A stretch of 64,000 bases of DNA from Archegozetes longisetosus (taxonomy: Eukaryota > Arthropoda > Arachnida > Sarcoptiformes > Trhypochthoniidae): assembly GCA_018873245.2 (NCBI GenBank), contig JAEMBT020000001.1:7732220-7796219 (forward strand), in the 5' to 3' direction. Of this stretch, positions 45,238 through 55,374 are shown one piece after another. Below the pieces are notes generated by a model that saw nothing but the letters and a program-made list of their open reading frames with translations, was not told the DNA's origin and did not search any database. The position numbers were made by a program, and so were the translations under genes. Each line of letters opens with the position of its first letter. The first letter of the stretch is position 1.

Positions 45238-46065
45238 CTATTGAGTTTTCTTCTTTGGCATGATTTTTGGGTGCTTGTACAATTGTGCACGGAGAAAGAT
45301 GCCATCACAAAACTCACACTTCTTGCTAAAGTCCATCTCTAGCGGATTGGCTAGGGCTAAATGAATAACAGTTATTAATTTAAAATTGAACAAAATTTAA
45401 AAAATAAACACTACATACCATATTCTTCATCGTCAGAAGACTCTACATTGAATCTCCGTTTGACACCAGCAACAATAGCCTTTTCTACCACTCCTATTCG
45501 GATGTGGAAATTTTCGAAACGATCATTTATGTTCTTAAACTTGTTCGACATGTCATCTAACTCTTTATGCAATTTTGTAATTTCACATCTTTCCTTTCGG
45601 ATGATGGCTTCATTTTGAGTTTACCATCACAGCCATTGCTCACATACTTGCATTTTATCTGAAATATATATTTATAATTATTAATTTTTAACATGATTAT
45701 ACCATAAAATACTCACCTCAAACAGATCCATTATGTTGGTAAAGTTTTTGTCAGCTGGTCTTACGCCACTATGTTCAGTCACCTGTCTGCACATAAGACA
45801 CGGGAAGGCTTCAGCTGGTACTCCACCTTCTGTAGGCAGTCTATCAATTATCACTGATATACATGCTCCACAGAATGTGTACACCACATGGAATTAACTA
45901 AAAATATAAAATCAAGATTAATTAACTTGAAAATATGAAAATTAATTAACAACTTACCTTAATTGGGTCTTTCAGTAGGTTGAGGCATATCGGGCAAGTA
46001 TACGATGGGATGAGCTCCAGTAAATTAGCAATTCTTGAAGTTTCAATAGTGTATCCAGATGCCAT
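45238..46065 (-). pseudogene. RING/TRAF-like zinc-finger protein gene, four exons, frameshifted
   Basis: Likely exons are 46065-45958, 45897-45717, 45658-45419 and 45356-45238, all with GT-AG borders. Exon 1 starts MASGYTIETS and holds the first RING pair CPIC. Exon 2 continues LIPCG, then TFCGACI one frame away, and later CLMC, completing a RING of ubiquitin-ligase type. The usual His before TFC is Tyr. Exon 3 has a TRAF-like CKYVSNGC segment and, after a second frame change, a coiled coil ending in VESSDDEEY. Exon 4 gives a C2H2-like tail (CEFCDG). A further open stretch (to 45018) ending IEVITLSGEDN suggests another frame break at the tail. Two compensating single-base shifts inactivate it here unless they are sequencing errors. 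Confidence 0.6.
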
Positions 46066-46163
46066 CTTCCGGGAATGTTTTGAACTATTTAGCCAAAAGA
46101 AATTGTACTAAACTTCTCTGAAGAGATGAGAGAACTGATGAAGAATTGTAGGATCTAAAACTC

Positions 46164-46476
46164 TTTATATACCTCCTTCAAAACAAAAAGACTCATCAAG
46201 CACACAAAGGTCAGTCTTTTTGAACTCAAGATTGACCCTTAAGCATACTGTGCTGTTTTACAGAAGTAATCTAGTTTTTTATGTACTAAATGTTAGGGAA
46301 TAATAATTTACTACAGTTTATACTGCAGGTGGATAGTTCATGAACTTCTTATAACACTTTTAGCACTAAATGTTAGTGTAGTGAACACCTGAACTTCATC
46401 CTCATTGAAAGTTCACAGAGTTCACGCTTTTTTTGGTATATAAAGGCAGCAAAAAATGACAAAATTCAATCAGTCT
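46164..46476. promoter_or_regulatory. Bidirectional promoter of the zinc-finger/coiled-coil pair
   Basis: Two TATA boxes face outward: TATATAAA on the - strand (46164-46171) and TATATAAAG on the + strand (46437-46445). Each has GG in front and an arthropod-type initiator about 30 bp downstream (TCAGTC at 46470 on the +). The intervening 270 bp presumably hold shared control sites. Confidence 0.65.
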
Positions 46477-46518
46477 TGGTTCGACATATCAAGAAGTAAC
46501 ATCGATTAATCAACTGAA

Positions 46519-47331
46519 AGTGTGTCTTTGGTGTGGCGATCAACCGAACAACTTCTCACTAGAAGAATGCTGGAGGGCGAAGAGAAATGGTGGCGACAGT
46601 CGAAACACATTCCTGAGCGAAGAAAGACCTGTGGCCGCTATTGCTCCGAGGGTGCCATCACCGGTCTGGTCACCTCGGAGTTCTCCCATCTTCTCCCCAA
46701 CAAGGTCATATAGTGACTTTGGTGTGTTGGATGAAGATGCTTTGAGTATCTCCAGCTACGGATGTAAGTAAAAAAGTTAATTTAGTCATTTTAAAAATTT
46801 ACTAATCCATTTTCTTTTTTAGTTGATCAGGAAGGACTCGATTTCACTCTGGATGATGGCGAAGTTCCTACTTTAGAAGATGGACCATTGGAGGAGCTGA
46901 ATGAAGACGTCGAGAAGGAACAAACAAGTCTTCAGCAACAATACAACGCGTTGCATCAACAACATGAAGACTTGAGGGAAAACTTCGACACTCTTCATGG
47001 GACGCATCAAGATCTGGTGCATCTGCATGAAGATGTTCAGCAGCGACGTCAAGATCTTCAGCAAAACTACGATGGCCTCTATACTATGTATGAGGAACTT
47101 CGCCGTCGACACCAGGAACTGGAGGAACAACATCAACAACTGCAACATCAGATGGGTCAACAATATACTCCTCACTTCTTGGATGTAAGCGGTGTCACTG
47201 ATCTGCAATATTACGGAGTCATGACGATTCCGCAATTTGCTGCACAGTGGCAACGAAATCCGCAGTCAGGCACCGCTCCACAGCACTTCTATTGGAGCGA
47301 TCAGCATAAAATAATTGCGTGGAGATTTTAA
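46519..47331 (+). pseudogene. Coiled-coil protein gene of the Polinton-like element, two exons
   Basis: Transcription should begin near 46471. Exon 1 ends at GTAAGT after 46765 and exon 2 runs from 46824 (after TTTTTTAG) to the stop at 47329-47331. The acidic linker DQEGLDFTLDDG leads into about 110 residues of Gln/Glu/His-rich heptads (QQQYNALHQQHEDLRENF), a long coiled coil. A compact tail VSGVTDLQYYGVMTIPQFAA follows. In exon 1 the only early ATG (46567) is in a different frame from the Pro/Ser-rich stretch VPSPVWSPRSSPIF that leads to exon 2, implying one frame break between about 46570 and 46660. Function unknown; minor structural or scaffold roles are possible. Confidence 0.5.
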
Positions 47332-47626
47332 AATATATTTTTAATATTTTTCTATTTTAGTATGTAAAAAAGTTTTATTTCAATTAAAATGTTTTTTAAA
47401 TAAATTTCAAAATGTAAAAAAATCTTAACTCTAATAAAAATATTTTGTTAAAATAAACTTATTTTGTATTATTTCTCAATGTACTATTTTCAATGTTTTG
47501 AAAATATCTTTCAAATTATAATTTTTTATCAGTAATAGGATTAGATGATAAGAGGATTAGAGGACTTAATCCTCATAACGTTCAAAAATTTAATCTTTTA
47601 ATCTTTCATTCGTTTTATCAACTACG

Positions 47627-47702
47627 TATAAAAGCGGAGTTTTGTCTCGCCCAACCACCCAAACTGGTTGTATTGGCCGCGAAGCGGCCAATACAGCCAG
47701 TT
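47627..47702. promoter_or_regulatory. TATAAAAG box followed by a strong GC-rich hairpin
   Basis: A TATAAAAG consensus near 47627 lies 35 bp before an inverted repeat: arms 47662-47680 and 47684-47702, 19 bp with one mismatch, loop GAA, containing TGTATTGGCCGC. The hairpin would sit at the very start of a transcript reading into the next gene. Confidence 0.55.
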
Positions 47703-47709
47703 TGTGATT

Positions 47710-47770
47710 TAGATAAGTTCCTTTACTTAACCTAACCTAACTCATTTTAACCTAAAATTTTTTGTACTTT
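47710..47770. repeat. CCTAA-rich scrap
   Basis: TTAACCTAACCTAACTC and two more ACCTAA units resemble the TTAGG telomere motif but are too few and irregular to be a telomere array. Confidence 0.5.
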
Positions 47771-47946
47771 AGGTTTATATTAGTCAACGCATCCCATTTT
47801 CGCGGTTTTGACGAGCTGGACAACTATTTTATACTGTTAGCCTGCTTTTTATAGTTTTATCATTAGTGCTGAAGTTATTCAAAGTGTATGTGGTCAAGAA
47901 ATTTTTGAATAGAAACATTAAAATTGATAGAGTTATAACCTACTTT

Positions 47947-48610
47947 ATGACTTTATATTGTGTTTTGTTTTTAGTTTTATGCTTTAGTGATAAACTGCAA
48001 TTGAAAGACAGAAACATTGATCAAACAGTTCTCAGTGTTGTTAACAATCTGGTAGACAGTGTTGAAAATGACTCAAATTCTAGAAACTTAAATTTAAAAA
48101 ACTCTGAAAATGTTATTTTTCAATGGGAAGAACTTTCTAGAGAAGTTGAAGTGAGGAGCAAAAGATTTAAAAGACGTGTTAGCAAAATCAACTATAAAGT
48201 TAACCATAATTTTGGTGCATTAAACGATCTTTTTCAGATAGAATCAAACATTGACAGTTTATATGAGCAATTTATGACTAAACAATTAGAAAATTGTCAT
48301 AGTGACGATTTGGTTAGCGTTAACATCTGTCACGGTGAATTGACTGGAAGACCTCTTTTTATTCCACCTACAATGAAACATTCTTTCAACAAAGAATCAC
48401 TATTTAATGTTCTCTATGAGATTTCACAGAGTAATACATCTTTTTTGTTGACTGGAACACTAACTTTACAAGTCAATGTGACAGAAAGCGAAAGGCAGCG
48501 GTAAACAGAAGTCTAAAGTTCCAGTTACAAGTGATCAAATTAAAAACAACTCGAAGTCCGTAATTTTGATTAATAATAAAAATGTTTATCAAGTAATCAA
48601 AATGAAAGAA
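47947..48610 (+). pseudogene. Remnant resembling the N-terminal region of a Polinton-type polymerase ORF
   Basis: The frame is open from 47866, but the first ATG is at 47947 and starts a hydrophobic stretch MTLYCVLFLVLCF. The later part, DDLVSVNICHGELTGRPLF to SNTSFLLTGTLTLQV (stop at 48502-48504), follows a pattern I recall upstream of protein-primed family-B polymerases in Maverick-like elements: H-x2-L, then PxxIP, then EIxxxxQSN, then FxL. The basic KGSGKQKSK and KSVILINNKN continue in another frame to about 48619, so the ORF is broken by a single-base change. No polymerase motif follows. Assignment rests on memory of the pattern. Confidence 0.4.
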
Positions 48611-48869
48611 GAAAAATGAGATGTGCTCTGCGGAAAACTCGATATATATGGATTTGGGCTCACGGTAAACTCATTGTTAACGAGGTGCTTGAAGCCTTAA
48701 GATCGCTCAATTACGATGTCTAAGAATTATTACAAGACTTCTATTATAATAGAATTCAACGAACATTAAACAAGTCTGAAATTCGAAAACCTGAATAACT
48801 AGTCGTGCAGCTTTTTTCTAAAGCGTTCACAAGAAAAATATTCAGTGATCATCTTTAACTGAATATAAA

Positions 48870-49451
48870 GACAGACCTTTTTTGAACAGTATTCATTTAC
48901 AGTTGGTGCTCGAACAAGTGAGCTTGTCTACTAAACATCTAAGTTATACTCTATTAAATGGGAATGGCTTCATCAAATTTGAACAATCTTTGGAATACAC
49001 TTCACACTGTGAATTTGACAGAAAATTCAAAACATTTGGCCATAAAATGTGTATTGTCCTCAAAGAACTCAGAAAGCATGAGAAAGGTGATTCTCTGATC
49101 TTAGTTGATTTAAGAGCGTATGTCAATGGATTTCCAACAAAAAGTGGTGTTTGCCTAACTCAGTATGAGTTCAACTGGCTAGCTAATAGTTTACTATATT
49201 TGGACGACGTTGAGAAAATTTTGCAGACCGAAAGCTCAGCTAGATCTTTGACAATTCAGCCTAGAACTAAGAAGATTGGAGGGGTTTGCATCATTCAACG
49301 TGTTGGAGATCAAATTCGAAAAATAATTTATACAACAAGGAATTGAATAAACTTGTCACAAGATATGGAGATTTCATAAATTTGATCGACGAGATGGAAG
49401 AGAAACAATATGAAAATGAAGAGGGATCAGATGAAGTAGATGAGAAGTGAA
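48870..49451 (+). pseudogene. PC4-like (transcription coactivator p15 fold) gene, frame-broken
   Basis: The main open piece (48882-49346) has no ATG at its front. Its frame meets a TGA next to a run of T, so a frame break at the 5' side is likely. Residues about 53-114 resemble the PC4 C-terminal domain, which binds single-stranded DNA: MCIVLKELRKHEKGDSLILV, DLRAYVNG, GVCLTQYEFNWL and LLYLDDVEKIL. Near 49335 the frame changes and continues for about 38 residues to an acidic tail NEEGSDEVDEK (stop near 49448). In a virus-like element such a protein could act in replication or late transcription; that is inference. Confidence 0.55.
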
Positions 49452-49577
49452 ATTATTCATATAAAAAGATTTTATTTAATATTAAACATGTCTAATTATA
49501 TTTATGTCAAATTAACTTGTATGAATTTTTTCAATTTATTCAATAAAGATTTTATTTATCAAATCAAATTTAATCAG

Positions 49578-49700
49578 AAAATGTGATCTGTTACGTGATT
49601 TGCGTGACTCTAAGTAGTCGTGATTTCACGAGACGTTTTGCATTGTCTAAAGAAACATCCTATTAACCAATCAAACGATTTGTTCCCTCCTACTCGGAGT
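49578..49700 (-). repeat. Internal degenerate copy of the terminal repeat
   Basis: The stretch TGATTTGCGTGACTC and GTGATTTCACGAGACG, followed by ACCAATCAAACGATT, parallels the right terminal repeat (GTGATTTACGTGTCTC, GTGATTTCACGAAACT, ACCAATCAGAAAACTCC). It may be an older end, or a partial duplication of the present one. Confidence 0.6.
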
Positions 49701-49839
49701 AGGAAAATCTTGTTATGCGGGCATAAGTTTTTTATTTTAAAAAAGACATCATTCTATATTAAACGTTTAATACAGTCGCTTAAAAGTCAATTTTGTACTT
49801 TATTATTAAAGTAGTCATTAGTGATAAATACAGTTTTGG

Positions 49840-50085
49840 AAAAATCAGTTTTGTACAATATACCCCAACAAACCAACCGTCATTCAGAGTCCCAGAAAAA
49901 CTTCCATCTAAGTTGAGGTCAGAATTGAAAGAAACTATGGAACTATCGAATAAAAAAGAAGATGCTGCTGTTAAAATACAGGTATCAATGATAAAATATT
50001 CCCAATAAATTATAATATATGGTTTTATTTTTTACAGAGTTGTTGGCGAGATTATAAAAACCGCAACAATTCGAGAAATGATTAA
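49840..50085 (+). CDS. IQ-motif (calmodulin-binding) C-terminal exons, partial
   Basis: Two exons join across a 56-bp intron: donor after 49981 (CAG|GTATCA), acceptor TTTACAG, second exon 50038-50085. The joined end reads AAVKIQ then SCWRDYKNR, a textbook IQ motif that binds calmodulin, followed by a short tail and TAA. Upstream residues TNQPSFRVPEKLPSKLRSEL form a charged linker. No start codon was found; an upstream exon or a lost one is needed. It lies between the internal and the terminal copies of the end repeat, so it looks like a captured piece of a host gene. AATAAA-type signals follow near 50117. Confidence 0.5.
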
Positions 50086-50214
50086 CATTATTTGATAACT
50101 TAATTAAACTTAATTAAATAAATGTTATAATTTTATTTGAAATATCAGTAAATATGCAATGTATTACTTTTATTCGAAAATTTTGAAATAAAATATTTTT
50201 TATTAAAACAATCA

Positions 50215-50489
50215 TATTTCGGGTGATGTGACTCGTGGCGTGATTTACGTGTCTCATAAAGTTGTGATTTCACGAAACTTTTTACATTGTTCGAAAAAAC
50301 GATGAAAAAACTATTCCAATTTTCAGGTTTTCATAAAAAAGCATGTTTATATGAAAACATTGTAAAGATAGAGGGTTAACCTCAAAAAGACGGTCTTCGC
50401 TGTAAGAACCAATCAGAAAACTCCATTCGTCCCATTGGGCGTGTCGGAGCGTTTTGATTGGTACTTACCACAACCGCCGCACTTCTACT
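50215..50489 (-). repeat. Right terminal inverted repeat of the Polinton-like element
   Basis: Inverse of 44497-44770, ending CACTTCTACT next to the GTTATA duplication. Confidence 0.85.
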
Positions 50490-50566
50490 GTTATACTTCG
50501 AGTTGAATATTCTGAAATCGCAACTGGACAAATCTTTGAGATATTTCTTCGAAAAACTAAAACTGA

Positions 50567-50742
50567 GAAGATACTTTTGTATCTTAGAGCGACTACTTTC
50601 AACCTTCGTAAGTATTGAAATAAGTATTGAATTTGTTTACAATACAAAATTTGAATATTTGTGCGTGTATTGAAAAAACACTACTTTATGATGATAATCA
50701 ACGTATTGCGCAATAGTCGCCTAAAGATACAAAAATATCTTA
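50567..50742 (+). mobile_element. Short MITE, copy 2 of a family
   Basis: Ends AGATACTTTTGTATCTTAGAG and the inverse AAGATATTTTTGTATCTTTAGG. The interior matches 38742-38927 in opposite orientation (TTGTTTACAATACAAAATTT and beyond). Confidence 0.65.
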
Positions 50743-52906
50743 CCAACTTCTCTCAAAGTTTAGAAAATTATGACGCAATTCAACCGTTCACGACTTTTTT
50801 ATTTGAAAGCGCACTCTATATATCTTATTGAGACATCTTTAAAAAGACATAAATGACTATTAATAAGAGAAATACATTAAAATTATTACTATATTTATCA
50901 AGTTGCGCCTTGTTCACACATAAAGTGTTCACTGACATGATGTTTATGAAATGAAAAAGTTATTGGCTAATAGAAAATCATTGAATAGTACATTATTTTA
51001 CAGTGGCATTAAATATTTTAAAACATTCTTTTATTGATGGTCATTTATATTAGGTTGTTCGGATAGTCTATGCTACTATTCATTATTTTTAATGAGTCAC
51101 TGAAATTTGATGCGTTTTCAATGTAATAAAATATAACATTAGCAGCATTGTTTTGCAAGGCGATGGCTTGTTGCTATATTAATAGCCTTTTAGGGCTATC
51201 GGTCTGAGGACTTTGATCAATTTAACCTTTCCTGTAACAATATGATTTTGGAGCTTAATCAAAGAGGAACTTTAAATTTCGCTAGCAAGCTTCCAGTGAT
51301 CTGGCAACTGGTCCAGTTATCAATTAGAACGCAAATTATTTATTATTAAGCTTTTTACAGAATCGTTTTATCTTATATGCTTTAAAAGTCATTAAAATTT
51401 TAAGTGCAGCAAAGACTTTGAGTAACCTAATATTTTATTACTTTTTCATCTAAATTTTTTGGAAATTGTAATTTTCTTATTTACACACTATAGCAGATTC
51501 GCAACAAATGATTACTAATGTGGTTATTAGTTTGATTCCACTTATTATGGAACAATAATTAATATTAAAAATGTGTTTATTTTTTTAACTTTATTATTTG
51601 AATATATCTAAACTTTGAGAGTCTCTTTCTCAATTTGATACCTTCGTTCGAACACTGTTTAGTACCAGTACTCATATCGCCGGTTTAGTAATAATATTTC
51701 AATCAAGCTAATTGTTAGTTTAATTGACCGGTGCTATATGAGTATTGTGTTACTATTGAAATTTTTAAGTTTTAAGTTATGAGCGAAATTGAGATAAGTT
51801 GCAATGCAGAAAAATATTTTATTCGAATATTTTAGATTTCAAATTTATAAATTTAAATTCTTCAAAATGAATACTTAAAGTAAACTGAGTGCAAACAAAC
51901 GCAAATAATCTTTGAAATAATAATCCTAAATTCTGCCCAAAGCTAAAAGGATTTGTTGGTTTTTGTAAATTGTTCATTCTAGTGATCAGTTCAAAATCAA
52001 GAAATAAATATTTCTAACTTATTTCAACTAATTTCCATAATTTGACTACTGAATAAATGATTAATTTTCCGGTACTACAAGATTAGACGTACTTATTAGC
52101 GATGTACTTGGATAGTGGAAGTTGTATAAGGAATAGATTGTGCTAAGATTAGAAAAATCTGGGAAACGAACCTTTAACTTAGAGTCTATAGTGATAGATC
52201 AGTTAAGAATTAAAGTTCTAAATCTGTTTATACATACTAGAAAGAAGTTGAGATTACAACAAATTGGTGTCTCTACTTAATGCAAAGCGACTCTGCGTAT
52301 GATTGCAGTTAACATTTTATGTCACAAGTGGCTCTTTACTAAACTGATTTAATGTTAATTTCAATTAATGTAACTATATTTTTAAACTGAATTGAACATT
52401 TTTTCTTTTGAATCATATAATGAGATTTAGAACTTAAATAAAGCCAAGTTAGAATTCTTTAATTTTGTTCAAAACTCAAGTATATAGTTGAAATTTTCAC
52501 AGTTCCTAAAATTGAACTAAAATAGACAGTTCAGGAACTTTTTGAGTCCTTAATCGATTGTGAGTCATACCGAAAACTTCATTCATTCAATGAGAAAGTC
52601 TTGTAAAACAGATGCAGAATGTAATCGTTTTTGGCCATTTTCGTTTCTTATTTATCGAGAAATTTTGATGAAATCAAACAATCTATTCATAAGTCATAAA
52701 TTTAATCATAAGAAGCGCGCTAAGCTCAATCTAATCAATTACTAGAGTATAAGACTTGTAAAAAGCCCGATAGCTTAAATAATAAAAATTCTAAAATATT
52801 TTAATACAGTTGCCTTTTGCAAACGAAAGCACACAATTAACCATATATCCTATTCTTACCATCTTTTATGCTTATTGAAAGATGGCAGGTATATTTATTC
52901 ATTTTA
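50743..52906. other. Non-coding AT-rich region
   Basis: An imperfect inverted pair near 51665-51750 (AGTACTCATATCGCCGG against CCGGTGCTATATGAGTA) hints at a small MITE. No gene is supported; the frame at 52560-52745 has no domain. Confidence 0.45.
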
Positions 52907-54362
52907 CTAAATTAGACGAATTTTTGAGATATAGGCAAGTATTTTAAGAAAATACGAAGTGAACAAACTGAGTAGAGTAGTGACTGACAATCCCAACCAC
53001 ATTCCCATCAAACCACCAAAATTACAAATAAATGAAATGAATGTCATTTCTGGCAAATGTTCTATCAATTCATCAGGTAATCGACTATGCCTGATCATTA
53101 TAACGGACTTAACAGAATTTCGACCTTCATAAAGCTTCAAATCATATCGTACATGGTCAACTTTAAAATTAATAAAATTATTATCACAATCAGGTAAGCA
53201 TTTACTTTCACATTTAGACTCCATATTAGTTATTGATGTGCGATAACAGCCAAAATTATTTTTTCTATCAGAGCAAAGCTTTTCTGATTTATATTTTTCG
53301 AAATATTCTTTTCTGAAAAGAACCGTCGTTTGGTGAAAACATTGACCACATGTTTCTTTCAATGATTTCAAAACACATCTATTGATGCAATCAGTACGAG
53401 ATTGTTCTTCATTAATATTACTTATATTATAGTTTCGACAATTTGTTAAATAAGTTGGAGGCAATAGTTTTGTATTGATTCGAGAATAAGACATGAAAAA
53501 GTAATGTCCAGCTATAAATTCCATAAAATTATCTGATTTAGGATATAGTTCATCATAATCAGAATGAGGCAGGGCAATCGGTGAATGAATCGAGAACTCA
53601 TAAGGTCTTCCGTATTGATATATAGGAAACCAATTCGAAGAGTGAAAAAATATAAAACTGAAACGTTTTACTTTCATTTTGAAATTTTTCCATTGGTTTC
53701 TGAATTGACTGAAAAATGTGAAACATTTTCGCAAAGAAGAATTAGGATATGGTCGTTTGATTGATTCAATAGGATTATTATCTTCAACAATCCTGCTCTC
53801 ATCGACACTCTGATTCATTATATGCCGTTCCTTCAACTGTAGCAAATATTTTGAACGGAACGCTTATGTTCTCGAATGCTTCTAGTATTGTCATCGAATC
53901 AAAAGCTTCTTCTGAGAATGTGTCTAATTTATATTCCAAACTACTTAGATACTGAACAAAAGTTTGATCTCCAAAATCTTCTTTAATTAATTTATTCTGA
54001 TAGGCGTTGTAAGTCTCTTTGAATTCAGAATAGATTTTCGCAAGATTTTCCATCGTTGCAAAGAATGGATAGCATAGAGTAATGGCAGGTAATAGACTGA
54101 AGCCAAGCTTCTCGACCTTTATATTGACAATGGTCCTCCCGCTCATATACTGAGAAACTAGTTCAGATGTTTGATAAGTTAGGCCAAAGATACTTATCAA
54201 AAGGACCAATAATTTACAGAAACTAATGGTCTGATCTGTAGCTAGATGGGTTTCAGGTGGAGTGTTCAGAAATTGCTTGCTATGCCTTGTGTTCCATCTT
54301 GCTTGAGCCCTCCCAGTCATGTTCTCCAAATTTAAGATGTTTATACAAATATTCAAGCTCAA
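52907..54362 (-). pseudogene. DEG/ENaC channel gene with internal deletion and frameshift
   Basis: The N-terminal piece (54362-53799) has TM1 (LLVLLISIFGLTYQT) and LLPAITLCYPFF. The C-terminal piece (53845-52907) has NPIESI, RKCFTFFSQF, the cysteine block CINRCVLKSLKETCGQCFH and TM2 with FGGLMGMWLGLS. The two overlap in different frames, with the change between TAYNES and VDESRIVEDN near 53805-53815. About 30-35 residues present in the 28310 paralog just after ISVPF are also missing. A single-base fix would restore frame but not the deletion. The start may be the later Met (MTGRAQARW). It lies far from the + strand cluster and runs the opposite way. Confidence 0.8.
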
Positions 54363-55374
54363 ATTTTTAATTTTTGATTAAGCTTTAATCACTAAAGTAA
54401 CTCGAATTTAGTTTTCGAACATCACGTTAAGTATGAATAATGCAGTTTTAGTAGCTATCATATAAAATTTTTCTTGAATACTAATAAGTAACTTGAACTC
54501 AAAAGTATTGATAAAATTATGAAATTTATTTTAGATTCAAATCCATGGAAACAACAGCCTTATAAAAATATTTCTTTAGCATATTTTTCTTCTGAAATAA
54601 ATCGACATTTCAATTAAAAAACAAGTTTATTTTCCAATACTAATGTATCGTTTCAAGTATTAAAATATACCTCATTTTGAAATTTGTTTACAAAAGGTTG
54701 AAACTAATAACTCGTATACTTTTTCTAAGTTAATTTCAATAATGTAATATCGATTAAGTTTAGTTATCAATTGTTGACTGAACGCTAATGTAAAAACGAA
54801 ATATTAAATCTTTGAAAAAGCCAAAATTTTTATTGATTAAATAATAAAAAAATGCGATGAGTAAGAAATTTAATCAACATATAGAATGATTCTATTAGAT
54901 ATATTCAATAAACAGCATGATAGCTTACTTTTATTTGAGAAATGAGAACATATAAACTGAAAACTCCATAGATTTACGATTTTAAACGTTGATGGATCTC
55001 ACTCATTCACTTTTCTTAAATAATTTATGTTCAACAGAAATATATTTACAATCTTCTTAATTTATGCAATACTACAGATGAAACAATAGATGATTTACAA
55101 TCAAGAATCACTGATGCGCAAGGGAAATCCGCTGGTCAAATTTCGATAGGAACTATGCCAATTTTTTCATTCCACACAGGGTTTTTCTTTTTTGAGCTCC
55201 CATTAGATTTAATAAATTCAAAATAAAATCTATAATTAGATTCAAACTTCTTAGCATTTAAAATCTTCTTTGCTTCAATTTGTAACCACAAACATAGCTA
55301 TATCAATGTATGATATGAGAGAAAAATTGCTTCATTTATTCCATCTCACATATTGAAAAAATATCTGAGAAATA
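54363..55374. other. Non-coding AT-rich spacer
   Basis: Nothing is recognised. This is the upstream side of the decayed channel gene. Confidence 0.5.

Larger units (their letters stand above)
44497..50489. mobile_element. Polinton/Maverick-like element, 5,993 bp, non-autonomous
   Basis: Inverted terminal repeats of about 270 bp begin AGTAGAAGTG on each strand. Perfect 6-bp duplications GTTATA (44491-44496 and 50490-50495) flank the element. The 5'-AG...CT-3' ends, 6-bp target duplication and long repeats are the established signature of Polintons, virus-like elements of 15-20 kb. This copy is much shorter and no integrase, protease, capsid or ATPase gene was recognised. It carries a divergent zinc-finger/coiled-coil gene pair, a possible polymerase-region remnant, a PC4-like gene and an IQ-motif piece. 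Most frames are broken at single points, so it is a decaying internally deleted derivative. Confidence 0.75.

Noticed and set aside
46873..47253. 126-codon - strand frame
   Set aside because: It is the antisense of the repetitive coiled-coil exon; the Leu-rich translation is an artefact of Gln codons.
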